Shown here: piece by piece, positions 9,012 to 17,208 of the stretch
How positions within the stretch are numbered: position 1 is the first letter of the stretch
Layout: each line of letters starts with the position of its first letter
Assembly: GCA_040285745.1 (NCBI GenBank)
Contig: JAUFOR010000003.1
Span: forward strand, 1,523,788 to 1,587,787
Origin: Barthelona sp. PCE
Lineage: Eukaryota; Metamonada: BaSk clade
Reading direction: 5' to 3'
Length of the DNA stretch: 64,000 bases
Notes under the pieces: model-generated
Database searches by the model: none
What the model saw: the letters and a program-made list of their open reading frames with translations, nothing else
Told to the model about the DNA's origin: nothing
Made by a program: the position numbers and the translations under genes

Positions 9012-10466
9012 TTATTCGTCATCGCTGTCAACATCGCTGTCCACTTCGGGCACAAAGCTCTCAAAGTGGGGCGCAAGGATATCCTTCAAATCAAAGAGCT
9101 CTTCTTCACGAATTTTTTCCATCCGGGTTGGGTGTAACTTCATTAGAGCTTCGAATATCTGTCTTCTCCTACGCTCTGGCTCCTTCTTTGACGTCTCCGG
9201 CTGTGCTGCGTATGTTCTAATCTTCTTAGTGAGGTAGTTAATTGGTCTGTCACTCAGAACCACAGCTAGGAATCTCTTCAGATACTCACTATCCCAGATC
9301 TCATCCGTAGCAAACCTGGTGAACACACGGTCCTTCAACCTGGTGACATCGTCGATCCATAGCGAGAGAACGGCAAGAATCTTCCACCCGTGCTCACTTG
9401 CAATCATGAGCTCAACTGGGTAAACGCCACCGGTCTCGTCTGTGTTGTTCATGAATCTGAGCATCTGACGACGGCCCTGCGCGCTGAGGTAATAAGCACT
9501 TGCGCAACCGAGGCGACTTCCGTCGTTACTTAAACAGAACTGAAGGATATGGGGGTTCATGTGGACAAGAGACTCTTTGCAGTGCTGCATCGAGAAAGCT
9601 GCGAATATATCAACGATGCGGCGCGCGCAGAACTGATAGAAGGGCAAATACATGAAACCGTGCTCGGCCGACTTGCGTACGAAACGAGCGAGTGTGTCGT
9701 TGAGAGCGTTGTGGTTCTCCATCTTTTCGTACACATCACGAATGGACTTGACGTTGTGGAACCTCATCAGGCGCCTCACGACCTTGCTCTGACATGCAAT
9801 GAAGAGAGCGTCTCTCTCGATGCTCGTCATCTTAATGTAAATTTCGTTGAGGACATCGCTTCCCTTCTGATGCAGTGCAACCTGAGGCAAATGATCATTT
9901 CTGACGATCTCATCGATGATCTCCTGCGCAATGTCGTCGCACCCGTTCTCCTTTCTGAATCGCAGGAAATATATAGCAATACGGTAGCTGTTCTGATCTT
10001 TGATGATGGGAACGTACTTTCCCTTGAGCTCCTTGTGGAGGGCCTGGATCTGCTCGCGGCTGCCGTACTTGACAACTGCACATGCCATACGCATGGGAAC
10101 CTGACGAACAATGATCTCTTCCCAAAGTCCAGTTAAGCCACTGCTGAGTTGGCCTACAAGCTCAGAGCGCTCTTCTTTGGGTGTCTTGGACTCCATTACC
10201 TTGACCCACGTGGGCTTGAGATCCTCAACGACCTCACCGAAAGGTAACTCACGAAGTTTCTGTTGTTTAAGTGCCCTGCGCTCCTTCTTTGACATAGATG
10301 CACGTGTGGCACCGCGCTTGCGTCCCTCAACTGTCGGCCTGATCTCCTCTTCGCTTCTGTTATCTCGATTACTATTTCTCGTCTCTTTGTTGTACTTATC
10401 AGTATTTTTGGAACGACGGCCATCTTGACCCTGGTTCCTGCTGTCTCTCTCAGTTGTTCTGCCCAT
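9012..10466 (-). CDS. PUM3/Puf6-type pumilio-repeat nucleolar protein (484 aa)
   Basis: A basic N-terminus (residues 1-80, Arg/Lys/Asn-rich, nucleolar type) is followed by helical repeats. The first ones read LWEEIIVRQVPMRMACAVVK and YGSREQIQALHKELKGKYVP, matching the PUM3/Puf6 pattern 'ACAVVQxYVKYGSxEQR'. The C-terminal part (LSDRPINYLTKK..., ending in an acidic DSDVDSDDE tail) fits the CPL/Penguin region. In yeast and animals this family acts in 60S ribosome biogenesis and RNA binding in the nucleolus. The length is a little under the usual 600-650 aa, so some repeats are probably shortened. Divergent from the small gene at 10650. Confidence 0.78.
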   Translation of the reverse strand: MGRTTERDSRNQGQDGRRSKNTDKYNKETRNSNRDNRSEEEIRPTVEGRKRGATRASMSKKERRALKQQKLRELPFGEVVEDLKPTWVKVMESKTPKEERSELVGQLSSGLTGLWEEIIVRQVPMRMACAVVKYGSREQIQALHKELKGKYVPIIKDQNSYRIAIYFLRFRKENGCDDIAQEIIDEIVRNDHLPQVALHQKGSDVLNEIYIKMTSIERDALFIACQSKVVRRLMRFHNVKSIRDVYEKMENHNALNDTLARFVRKSAEHGFMYLPFYQFCARRIVDIFAAFSMQHCKESLVHMNPHILQFCLSNDGSRLGCASAYYLSAQGRRQMLRFMNNTDETGGVYPVELMIASEHGWKILAVLSLWIDDVTRLKDRVFTRFATDEIWDSEYLKRFLAVVLSDRPINYLTKKIRTYAAQPETSKKEPERRRRQIFEALMKLHPTRMEKIREEELFDLKDILAPHFESFVPEVDSDVDSDDE

Positions 10467-10649
10467 TTGATAAAGAATATGAAGATGAAAAACGGAAAGT
10501 AGCGCTGTTTTGATATGCTTATTTTTGCTTGTTTCTCCCTCCTTTTAAATGTAATATAGGGGTGCTGCACCACGGGAATTGAGTAATACAGTGTTTTCAA
10601 AAAACCTGTTTTCGTTACTTTCACTCTTTACAGTTAACCATTGTATAGG

Positions 10650-11072
10650 ATGTCTCAGTGGCACTTCAAAGCTCCTCTGCCAACAAACAAACCCTTCTCG
10701 ACGCAGAGAATCATAAGCAACAAAACCTTCGATGCACAATCAAACAATTCAGCTCCACAGATAGGATACGCTCCTCAAGTTCAGTCTCTTTCACACATTA
10801 GCCAGCCAAAGACGGACGAAATCCTCGCTCAAGAAGTCGCAAATCTGACCTATCTCGTACACCAATCAAACAGTAAGATAGATGAATTAACGGACGCTTT
10901 CACGTATTTACACAGTGTTTTCCTGAACCTTGTTGTTAAAATTGATGAACTAACAACGAATCAAACAGAAACCCAAAACACAGCAACGATGGAACCTGAA
11001 ATGATGGAATGTTCTACTATTGAAGACGAAAACAACAATCGTAACCACTTTGAATTCGATATCTTTGCCTAG
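10650..11072 (+). CDS. Small coiled-coil hypothetical protein (140 aa)
   Basis: ATG at 10650 (MSQWHFKAPLPTNKPFS). The N-terminal half is Ser/Asn/Gln-rich and probably disordered. Residues about 55-110 form a predicted coiled coil (heptad Leu/Val in EVANLTYLVHQSNSKIDEL), and the C-terminus is acidic and Asn-rich. No family is recognised. Its TAG stop (11070-11072) sits in a CTAG palindrome that also encodes the stop of the gene on the other strand. Confidence 0.65.
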   Translation: MSQWHFKAPLPTNKPFSTQRIISNKTFDAQSNNSAPQIGYAPQVQSLSHISQPKTDEILAQEVANLTYLVHQSNSKIDELTDAFTYLHSVFLNLVVKIDELTTNQTETQNTATMEPEMMECSTIEDENNNRNHFEFDIFA

Positions 11073-11575
11073 TTGCCGAATAAACGACGAAGAAGTGTTG
11101 GTTTCTTTGTGGTTTGAAAGACATCATCTTGATTCCTGATTTCACGTGGTGTCTTCATCTGCACCTTCGGCCTATTGTGGGTGGTGCGGCTCACGTTGCG
11201 GCTGTACGTGGCTCTCATGCTTCTCTTATGTGTTGAAGCAATGAACACAAGAGGCACATCACATTTTGCGGGTTGTAAAAGACGATCATGTTTAACATGA
11301 GTTGCGTGGCGGATCTCAGCCGAAGTCATTGGACGCTTGCTATCATTAAAGTTTCCCAATTTTAATGGTGAAGGTGAATACTGAAGAGTGCGGATAGCTT
11401 CTCCTTTTTTGAAATTGATCCTTCTGTTTGTCAATACTATGTTTGTGTGTGTGGGAGAACCTTCCTTTCCTGTTCTCAGGATTGATTGAGCAGGTATGTT
11501 TTGTTTCACTAACTGTACCGGAGTCACATCAAATTCTGGTGTACTAACATCCTCATAAGACGGTGCGAAATTCAT
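11069..11575 (-). CDS. Basic hypothetical protein with a possible PP1-docking segment (168 aa)
   Basis: A basic, Thr/Ser/Arg-rich, largely disordered protein. Residues about 31-55 read SILRTGKEGSPTHTNIV followed by RRINF. That spacing resembles the 'SILK/SILR...RVxF' pair used by PP1-binding proteins such as Ki-67 or CDCA2; this is pattern-based inference only. The C-terminal third is basic with RxTH and KTPRE motifs. Convergent with the preceding gene, sharing two stop bases, and divergent from the DnaJ gene (about 87 bp). Confidence 0.6.
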   Translation of the reverse strand: MNFAPSYEDVSTPEFDVTPVQLVKQNIPAQSILRTGKEGSPTHTNIVLTNRRINFKKGEAIRTLQYSPSPLKLGNFNDSKRPMTSAEIRHATHVKHDRLLQPAKCDVPLVFIASTHKRSMRATYSRNVSRTTHNRPKVQMKTPREIRNQDDVFQTTKKPTLLRRLFGN

Positions 11576-11662
11576 CTGTTAATGAAATGGAGTGAAAAAT
11601 TGAAAGATGCGCATGAAGCAAATGTTTTGCATTTTCACCACCTTTTCTTGTTATTCGTCAAA

Positions 11663-12670
11663 ATGAAAGATTACTATGAGATCCTGCAGGTGCCTAGGTC
11701 AGCCTCATCAAGCGACATCAAGCAAGCGTATGTTTTTCATAATATATTTCAAGTATTTTGATAATGCCTCACATTTAGTTACAGAAAATTAGCCCTAACA
11801 TGGCATCCCGACAGAGTAGAGATCTCTGACCAAGAAACTGCTGCCAAAACCTTTGAATTACTATCAGAAGCATATGAATGTCTTAGTACCTCAGAATTAC
11901 GAGCAGTGTACGATAAGTACGGTGAACAGGGCCTGAAGCAAGGCATCCCCACCGAGGAAGGTCTTCAGTCGACTAACTTCTGTCCTTCAAATCCTTTAGA
12001 GGTTTTTGAGAAATTCTTTGGTTCTATTCACGTATTCGACCAATTTTTCACACACGATCAGAGCGAGTTCTTTGCAGATCGGGATATATTTAACAATTTC
12101 TCTGGTATGAAGAGTGCTGAAAAAGCAGTTGATACTGAAGACATTGTCCATGAGTTATCTCTTTCCCTTGCCGAGCTCTATCTTGGCACCAGGCGCAAGA
12201 TCTGTATTTCAGACATTCCTAGAACTAATAGATTTGGTTCAGTCACAATGATGACCCGTGATTATAACATTGAGATCAAAGCCGGTTGGAAGGACGGAAC
12301 AAAGCTACGCTTCGAAGGCGACGGCCCGCAGCACCCCGGCATGGCTGAGCCCGGTGACGTTGTGTTTGTCATCAAGCAGGAGAAGCACCCCGAATTCAGA
12401 AGAGAGGGATGTCATCTGGTCTACGATGCAGAGATCTCCCTGCTCGAGGCTCTCACCGGCACGAGCGTTGTGATCAGATCGCTTGACGGACGTACTCTGC
12501 GTATTCCAGTTAATGATATTGTTGATTCTACATCCACAGTTGTGTATCAAGGAGAAGGAATGCCTCAAAACGATGGATCCAGAGGTGATCTTATTGTTAA
12601 GTTCAAGGTAAAGTTCCCCAACAGTCTTACAGATCAACAGAAGGCACTACTCCACAAGGCTTTGAGTTAA
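11663..12670 (+). CDS. Type II DnaJ (Hsp40) co-chaperone, DNAJB-like (318 aa)
   Basis: Exons 11663..11727 and 11779..12670. Residues 1-70 are a J-domain with the HPD motif at 31-33 (LALTWHPDRV), reconstituted across the intron (IKQA-YRKLAL). The rest holds the two C-terminal client-binding domains of DNAJB proteins (DIVHELSLSLAELYLGTRRK, GDVVFVIKQEKHPEFRREG, VYQGEGMPQ). No zinc-finger CxxCxGxG repeats are present, so it is type II. It would stimulate cytosolic or nuclear Hsp70 ATPase. The Gly/Phe region is short and Phe-rich rather than Gly-rich. Confidence 0.93.
11728..11778 (+). other. Spliceosomal intron, 51 bp (DnaJ gene)
   Basis: Begins GTATGTTTTTCATAA and ends GCCTCACATTTAG. It splits an Ala codon (phase 2) and is required to rebuild J-domain helix II. 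Branch-like CTCAC, 7 nt from A to exon, the same 3' block as in the RSP7-like gene. Confidence 0.92.
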
Positions 12671-12721
12671 GTGTATTGTTTGTAAATTTCTATCCTTTTC
12701 CATATTTTATAATGAAAAAGA

Positions 12722-13714
12722 ATGGTTGTAACAAGTGAAGAACTAGTTAATGTTATAAAGAAGCATAAAAATAAGCTTACTTCTCCTCAAATTTTGAGCG
12801 CTCTACGGGGCTTCATTGATGCAAACCTAAACATCCAGGAATCACACAACTACAGAAGGGCGGCGTCGGATGATGTAATAACACTGTTTGAATACGTAAG
12901 CAGATGTGAAGACGATGGACTTCTCCTCGCACTTACTGCAGTTAAGATTTTCTCACGCAAAGAGGTGAATAGGGTGCTATTTCAATCGTCATCCGTTACT
13001 GTATTATTTGCTATGCTAGATTACACAAAAGATTTATTAGTTTGGACAGAGATTGTAGCCATTATCCTCAATCTGTGTTATGACATGAAATTTGTGGCAG
13101 CTTTTCTTGAGATGGACGGTATATCCACTTTGAAACGCATTGTTCAGATGGAGTTTCCATTTGATGAGTACGAAAATGCTGATGATGATTCGGTTTTACT
13201 CTTGAAATCGTACATCAGCGGCACATTCCAGTCCATTTGCTACACGCAGAGGGGAAAGGCAGCAACTATAGACGCTGGTATGCTTCCTATCATTGTGTCA
13301 CTTCTGAAGACATCACAATCTCAAGAACTTAGTGTTCGCTGTATGGGAGTGTTGCACAATGTGTCCAGCGATCTGCGCAGCCTTGACATGCTTGTTTCTA
13401 GCGGTATCGTCGATTTACTGCCGAGATTACTAAGTTCATATGAAAGATTAGCTGGGCCTACGGCTGGGCTTACCCAGAACCTGAGCCGTAAGGAGGAGAT
13501 ACGGGAGCATTTGCGAGGCATTGATGCAGTGGAGCTCTGCACTGAGCTTTTAGGGAGGAGCACCGAGGCCAACACACAGTTATGTTGTGTTGGTGCACTC
13601 ATCAATTTGCTCGGGCCGGAGTACGATTCCACAATTGAGTGGCACCTCATAAAGCAATCTCTGGTTGACACAATTGTTGCAGCCACGATAAGCAGCGCCT
13701 TTTCCAATGTCTAG
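12722..13714 (+). CDS. Armadillo-like helical repeat protein (330 aa)
   Basis: The protein is helical and Leu-rich throughout, with armadillo-type repeats in its second half (GMLPIIVSLLKTSQSQELSV, VRCMGVLHNVSSDLRSLDML and VELCTELLGRSTEANTQLCC, followed by GALINLLG). The family is not recognised; roles range from UNC45/SGT1-like assembly factors to flagellar or trafficking adaptors. It follows the DnaJ gene on the same strand with 51 bp between them, a chaperone-adaptor context that is only suggestive. No signal peptide or membrane segment. Confidence 0.75.
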   Translation: MVVTSEELVNVIKKHKNKLTSPQILSALRGFIDANLNIQESHNYRRAASDDVITLFEYVSRCEDDGLLLALTAVKIFSRKEVNRVLFQSSSVTVLFAMLDYTKDLLVWTEIVAIILNLCYDMKFVAAFLEMDGISTLKRIVQMEFPFDEYENADDDSVLLLKSYISGTFQSICYTQRGKAATIDAGMLPIIVSLLKTSQSQELSVRCMGVLHNVSSDLRSLDMLVSSGIVDLLPRLLSSYERLAGPTAGLTQNLSRKEEIREHLRGIDAVELCTELLGRSTEANTQLCCVGALINLLGPEYDSTIEWHLIKQSLVDTIVAATISSAFSNV

Positions 13715-13804
13715 TGGTATTTTGAATATTTGCTAATTAGTTTTGGAAACAAAGAACACTTACTTTACTGTATATAAAAGCTGAAATAATATTAACAAAA
13801 CCCA

Positions 13805-14737
13805 CTAAGAATCATCTTCCGATGTAAATATGTTTGATCCACTGACAGAAATGTTTTCAAAACCTTTCAAACTTTTTAAAGAACCAAAAGTCTTGTAAAA
13901 ATACAAGTAGAAACCATCTGCAAAAAGTTTTGCATCTGCTAAAAAGGCATTGTTATGTCTGGAGTGTGGCAATGAAAGGAAAAATAACTGCATATCTTCG
14001 TTAAAAGAGCTACGAAGGTTATGCATATGCTTAGCATCGATCAACTCGTCTTTCTCGCTTGAAATCATTAATGTGGGGATAGTGACATTACCGATCAAGT
14101 CTTTTGATCGCCATTTGTCGTACAAAACACGTGAAATGAACCATCTTGGAATGAAAAAAGGAGTGTAATCAAAAATCAGATCCTCGACTGAAGAAAAGGT
14201 ATTCTCAAGGACAAGACCGTCCACATGCTCTTGGTAGCCAAGTGTAACCAGTGCCTGCAAAGCTACTGCTCCACCCAGACTCTTTCCGTATACGATAAGT
14301 CTGTCCATCTGTTCTTCCTGGACACACCAATTCAGAATGGCCTTTGCGTCGCTCATTAGGTTCTTTTGCGATATCTTACCCGGCCCACTGAGCCCGTAAC
14401 CACGATAGCTAAAGACAACAAGATTCGGTTTCAAAGAGCTGTTAAACATCTGAACGAGTTGCTTAAGGCGTGTTGTGAGATTACCAGCGTTACCGTGAAA
14501 GAAAAGAATTGTGGGACGTTGTTTCGTGTCACTCTGTTTTAGAAACCACCCATCCAGTTCGACACCATCACTGGTTTTAATCCGTACATTTTCGTATTTA
14601 ATGCCAAAATCGCTTGGTTGAGATCGTGTGGTATTTGAACACCCACTATATGGATGGTAAAATAATTTTCTCTGAAATAATATTAAAAGTAATGTTGGGA
14701 GCAGGATAAAAAGTACCAAAAAAGCTCCAATCAGCAT
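13805..14737 (-). CDS. Membrane-anchored alpha/beta hydrolase, ABHD13/Bem46-like (310 aa)
   Basis: The start at 14737 (MLIGAFLVLFILLPTLLLIL) gives an N-terminal signal-anchor; an upstream in-frame ATG at 14893 adds a non-conserved extension. The oxyanion segment FFHGNAGNLTTRL is at about 79-91, SYRGYGLSG at about 110-117, and the nucleophile elbow YGKSLGGA places Ser153. An acid candidate is in SSEKDELIDAK, and His in LPHSRHNN. This is the ABHD13/Bem46 arrangement, a family of membrane-bound serine hydrolases of uncertain substrate (ABHD13 has been linked to depalmitoylation). All three catalytic residues are visible. Confidence 0.85.
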   Translation of the reverse strand: MLIGAFLVLFILLPTLLLILFQRKLFYHPYSGCSNTTRSQPSDFGIKYENVRIKTSDGVELDGWFLKQSDTKQRPTILFFHGNAGNLTTRLKQLVQMFNSSLKPNLVVFSYRGYGLSGPGKISQKNLMSDAKAILNWCVQEEQMDRLIVYGKSLGGAVALQALVTLGYQEHVDGLVLENTFSSVEDLIFDYTPFFIPRWFISRVLYDKWRSKDLIGNVTIPTLMISSEKDELIDAKHMHNLRSSFNEDMQLFFLSLPHSRHNNAFLADAKLFADGFYLYFYKTFGSLKSLKGFENISVSGSNIFTSEDDS

Positions 14738-15276
14738 TTTTAAAACCCAGAAATTGTGAAAAGTGAAAGAAAACGAACTACACTGTTGATAAAACCTCCA
14801 TTGATTTAGTGTTAGAAACGATGCAGGTGGGTCTTTTACATAATGCAGACGGTTAAATAACCACAAAAATTGGTTTATTAGATGGAAAATCACCTGTCCA
14901 AGAATAGCAATGATTCTGTTTCATTTGTTCTTATCCTGCAACATCAGTAAAGAATATAACCACGATTCAACTTCTATTTGATAAGCAAACAGTATAAATT
15001 ATGCTGATAACATAACCTGCAGTTTTGGGTTCTATTCAAAACAGCTTAAAGGCATGTTTTTTGAAAGTTTAGAAGCGTGTGTGCTGATAGGACCAATAAA
15101 AACCAGCAACAATTGAAAAACTACCAATTTATTAAACTATCTCAAAAAACTCTTCCACAGTATATACTACACTTGTGATGCAATCAGACTGAATTTTCTC
15201 GTTAAATAAAGAACTGTATATTGAATTCTCTTGCTCAACAAAGAATTTCTACAATGATAAAAAACTTCACAACTAA
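14738..15276. other. Intergenic region, divergent/upstream side
   Basis: AT-rich non-coding sequence between the hydrolase start and the phosphatase stop. A short open frame on the plus strand overlaps the phosphatase gene antisense and is not supported. I see no RNA gene or repeat. Confidence 0.5.
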
Positions 15277-16005
15277 CTACCGTGTTTTGGAAACCTCATC
15301 AATTTCATCAAACAATTCAAGATCGTCGTCAAGCAGATCTGCAGACATTAGAGGTTGTGGGGTACAAAAATACCTCTTCGGCAAACAAGATTGCTGGACA
15401 AAAGATGGTAAAAACGTCGGATTCAATTTTGGGGGTTGAAACTGTTCGATAAATAGCATGTCCTCGGTCCTTGCCTTTGGAAAACTCATTCGACGATACT
15501 CTTCCAACAAACTCGCAATGGCCCAGCCCTGTATCTTACGGAGACAAGCAATGAGACACCCTGATCGGTGCTTTCCCTTGTTGCAGTGAACGAGGATGGG
15601 GTGGTTACGCTTGTCTAACAGCAAAGAAACTGCTGTACGGAATTTATCAGAAGACATTGTTGTGAACGGGCCCTTGGTAGATTCTATCTTCACTTGTAGC
15701 AGCTGGATGCCCTCTTCTTCCAAGTATGCCGAGTTAATTGACGAATATGGCTCCTGACAAAGAAATAAAACACTTTTGAGCTTGAGCCTCCGTAAAAAGC
15801 TGAAATTTCGCTGCATAAAATAGCCAGATCTGTATATGCCCTCTTCTACCATTGTGTAGTTAGGAGGTGGGAACACAGTTTCATCTTCCAATGTGGAATG
15901 AGGAATAGAAATCTCATTTTTTGATGATGAGGGATCAACATATTCTCCCATCGCATTATATAACGTTGTCTTTGTGTTTTGATGCGTTAAATTCACTTCT
16001 TGCAT
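15277..16005 (-). CDS. Plant/fungal atypical dual-specificity phosphatase, Siw14/PFA-DSP family (242 aa)
   Basis: The catalytic loop HCNKGKHRSG gives Cys141 and Arg147 (CX5R). It is preceded by FPPPNYTMVEEGIYRSG and VLFLCQEPY and followed by RKIQGWAIASLLEEYRR, the complete PFA-DSP signature. Siw14-type enzymes hydrolyse the 5-beta-phosphate of inositol pyrophosphates (5-InsP7 and others). The Lys-His pair in the loop matches the Siw14 preference for HCxxGKHRT. The N-terminal 45 residues and an acidic C-terminus (DLLDDDLELFDEID) are extra. Complete and likely active by sequence. Confidence 0.92.
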   Translation of the reverse strand: MQEVNLTHQNTKTTLYNAMGEYVDPSSSKNEISIPHSTLEDETVFPPPNYTMVEEGIYRSGYFMQRNFSFLRRLKLKSVLFLCQEPYSSINSAYLEEEGIQLLQVKIESTKGPFTTMSSDKFRTAVSLLLDKRNHPILVHCNKGKHRSGCLIACLRKIQGWAIASLLEEYRRMSFPKARTEDMLFIEQFQPPKLNPTFLPSFVQQSCLPKRYFCTPQPLMSADLLDDDLELFDEIDEVSKTR

Positions 16006-16495
16006 TGCTATGTTCCCTAAACAGAAAATAAACTGTATGAAAAAGGTTTGTTTCGGTTTAACACATTTGTTGAATGAAATAATCTGTAATTTATCGCTAA
16101 TGTGACTAGTAGACCTCGCTTACAACATACAACAATCAGGCAAAGGAATTTCTGCATTAAAAAGAATTCTGAAATCCTGTATTCTTTTTGTTCACTTCTA
16201 TGAACTTCTCGAAGGAAGGAAATGAAGTACTTTCATGATTAAGGGCACTCTTAAAATGTTGCTATTGTGAGGGAAATTAAATTGTTTGTTATTGTATCTA
16301 CCTCCGTGCTTTTGGGCTGCATTATGGCAATATGCACGTTAATATTCACAGCTGATAGGAGGGTCCCATTTACTTAGTATAAACGGCGTTTCTTGACATT
16401 ATTTCATTAATATTTTGCTAATATTGGTATGCTGTTTACTTGAACGTAATAAGAACGCTTCGACTCCAAATTTGGTTGTCCTTTAAGACGAAAAT
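16006..16495. other. Intergenic region, 490 bp
   Basis: AT-rich sequence upstream of the phosphatase and downstream of the cystatin gene. No supported ORF, RNA gene or repeat was seen. Confidence 0.5.
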
Positions 16496-17014
16496 TTAAA
16501 CAACGGTTTCATCTCCGTGATGATAATTTTCATCATTGTCAACGTATGGATACTCGTCCTCCTCGTGGTCAAGCCTCTCCTGCCCGTCTTCGTCATATTC
16601 TTCATCGGGATCCTCTGGCTCAACAGGTTCCTCTGGATCCGGCAAACCATAAGGACGGTGTTCGAGCAGTTCGCTGCGCTTCATGGGAGTGACCCACACC
16701 TTAACATAGTGGTATTCCAACGCCTCGTGACCAGCAACGCGAGTTGTAATATTCATGTAGTACATACAGCCGGCTACAATTTGACGCTTGCAAACAAGAA
16801 CGCTTTCGAGGTGATGTGGAAAGATCGTGTTTGCCCTACCGTTAATCTCCTCAACAGCAAAGAGAGCGTGGTCGATACAGAGCTCGGGGTCGACTGTGTG
16901 CACTGAACCGATCGGGTCATCGATGATATGCGACTCGTTTACCATAGCAATGATTAGGATGAATGATGCCAACACAAAGAGCATGAAGCTCATCATGTAC
17001 GTCGCCTTTCCCAT
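16496..17014 (-). CDS. Secreted or membrane-anchored cystatin (172 aa)
   Basis: Residues about 5-25 are a hydrophobic signal or signal-anchor (MMSFMLFVLASFILIIAMV). The cystatin domain spans about 34-115, with an N-terminal Gly (Gly36), a helix ALFAVEEINGRAN and the inhibitory loop QIVAG at 78-82 (QxVxG). Three Cys (46, 75, 83) may form at least one disulphide. A strongly acidic Asp/Glu/Pro tail of about 50 residues follows (EEPVEPEDPDEEYDEDG), ending in a His/Asp segment. Cystatins inhibit papain-like cysteine proteases, probably lysosomal, phagosomal or secreted ones here. The acidic tail is not usual for the family. The second hairpin Pro-Trp is not obvious. Confidence 0.85.
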   Translation of the reverse strand: MGKATYMMSFMLFVLASFILIIAMVNESHIIDDPIGSVHTVDPELCIDHALFAVEEINGRANTIFPHHLESVLVCKRQIVAGCMYYMNITTRVAGHEALEYHYVKVWVTPMKRSELLEHRPYGLPDPEEPVEPEDPDEEYDEDGQERLDHEEDEYPYVDNDENYHHGDETVV

Positions 17015-17208
17015 TGATAAAAGTAAAAAAAAAACCTTCAGAACAAACTTCGCATTTCAATAAATATTGTGGGTAAACACTTCATTTCATTGTTTTTATG
17101 AGGATTTTCTTGCATATGGTGCCTTTTGTGATCAATGTGTACTTATACAATTGACATTTTACCTGCTACACATATTTTTTCCTTTTCTGTATTCAGGGCT
17201 CATATGTA

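Noticed and set aside
15221-15439. Plus-strand open frame of 72 codons
   Set aside because: Antisense to the Siw14-type phosphatase and without recognisable features; a shadow.
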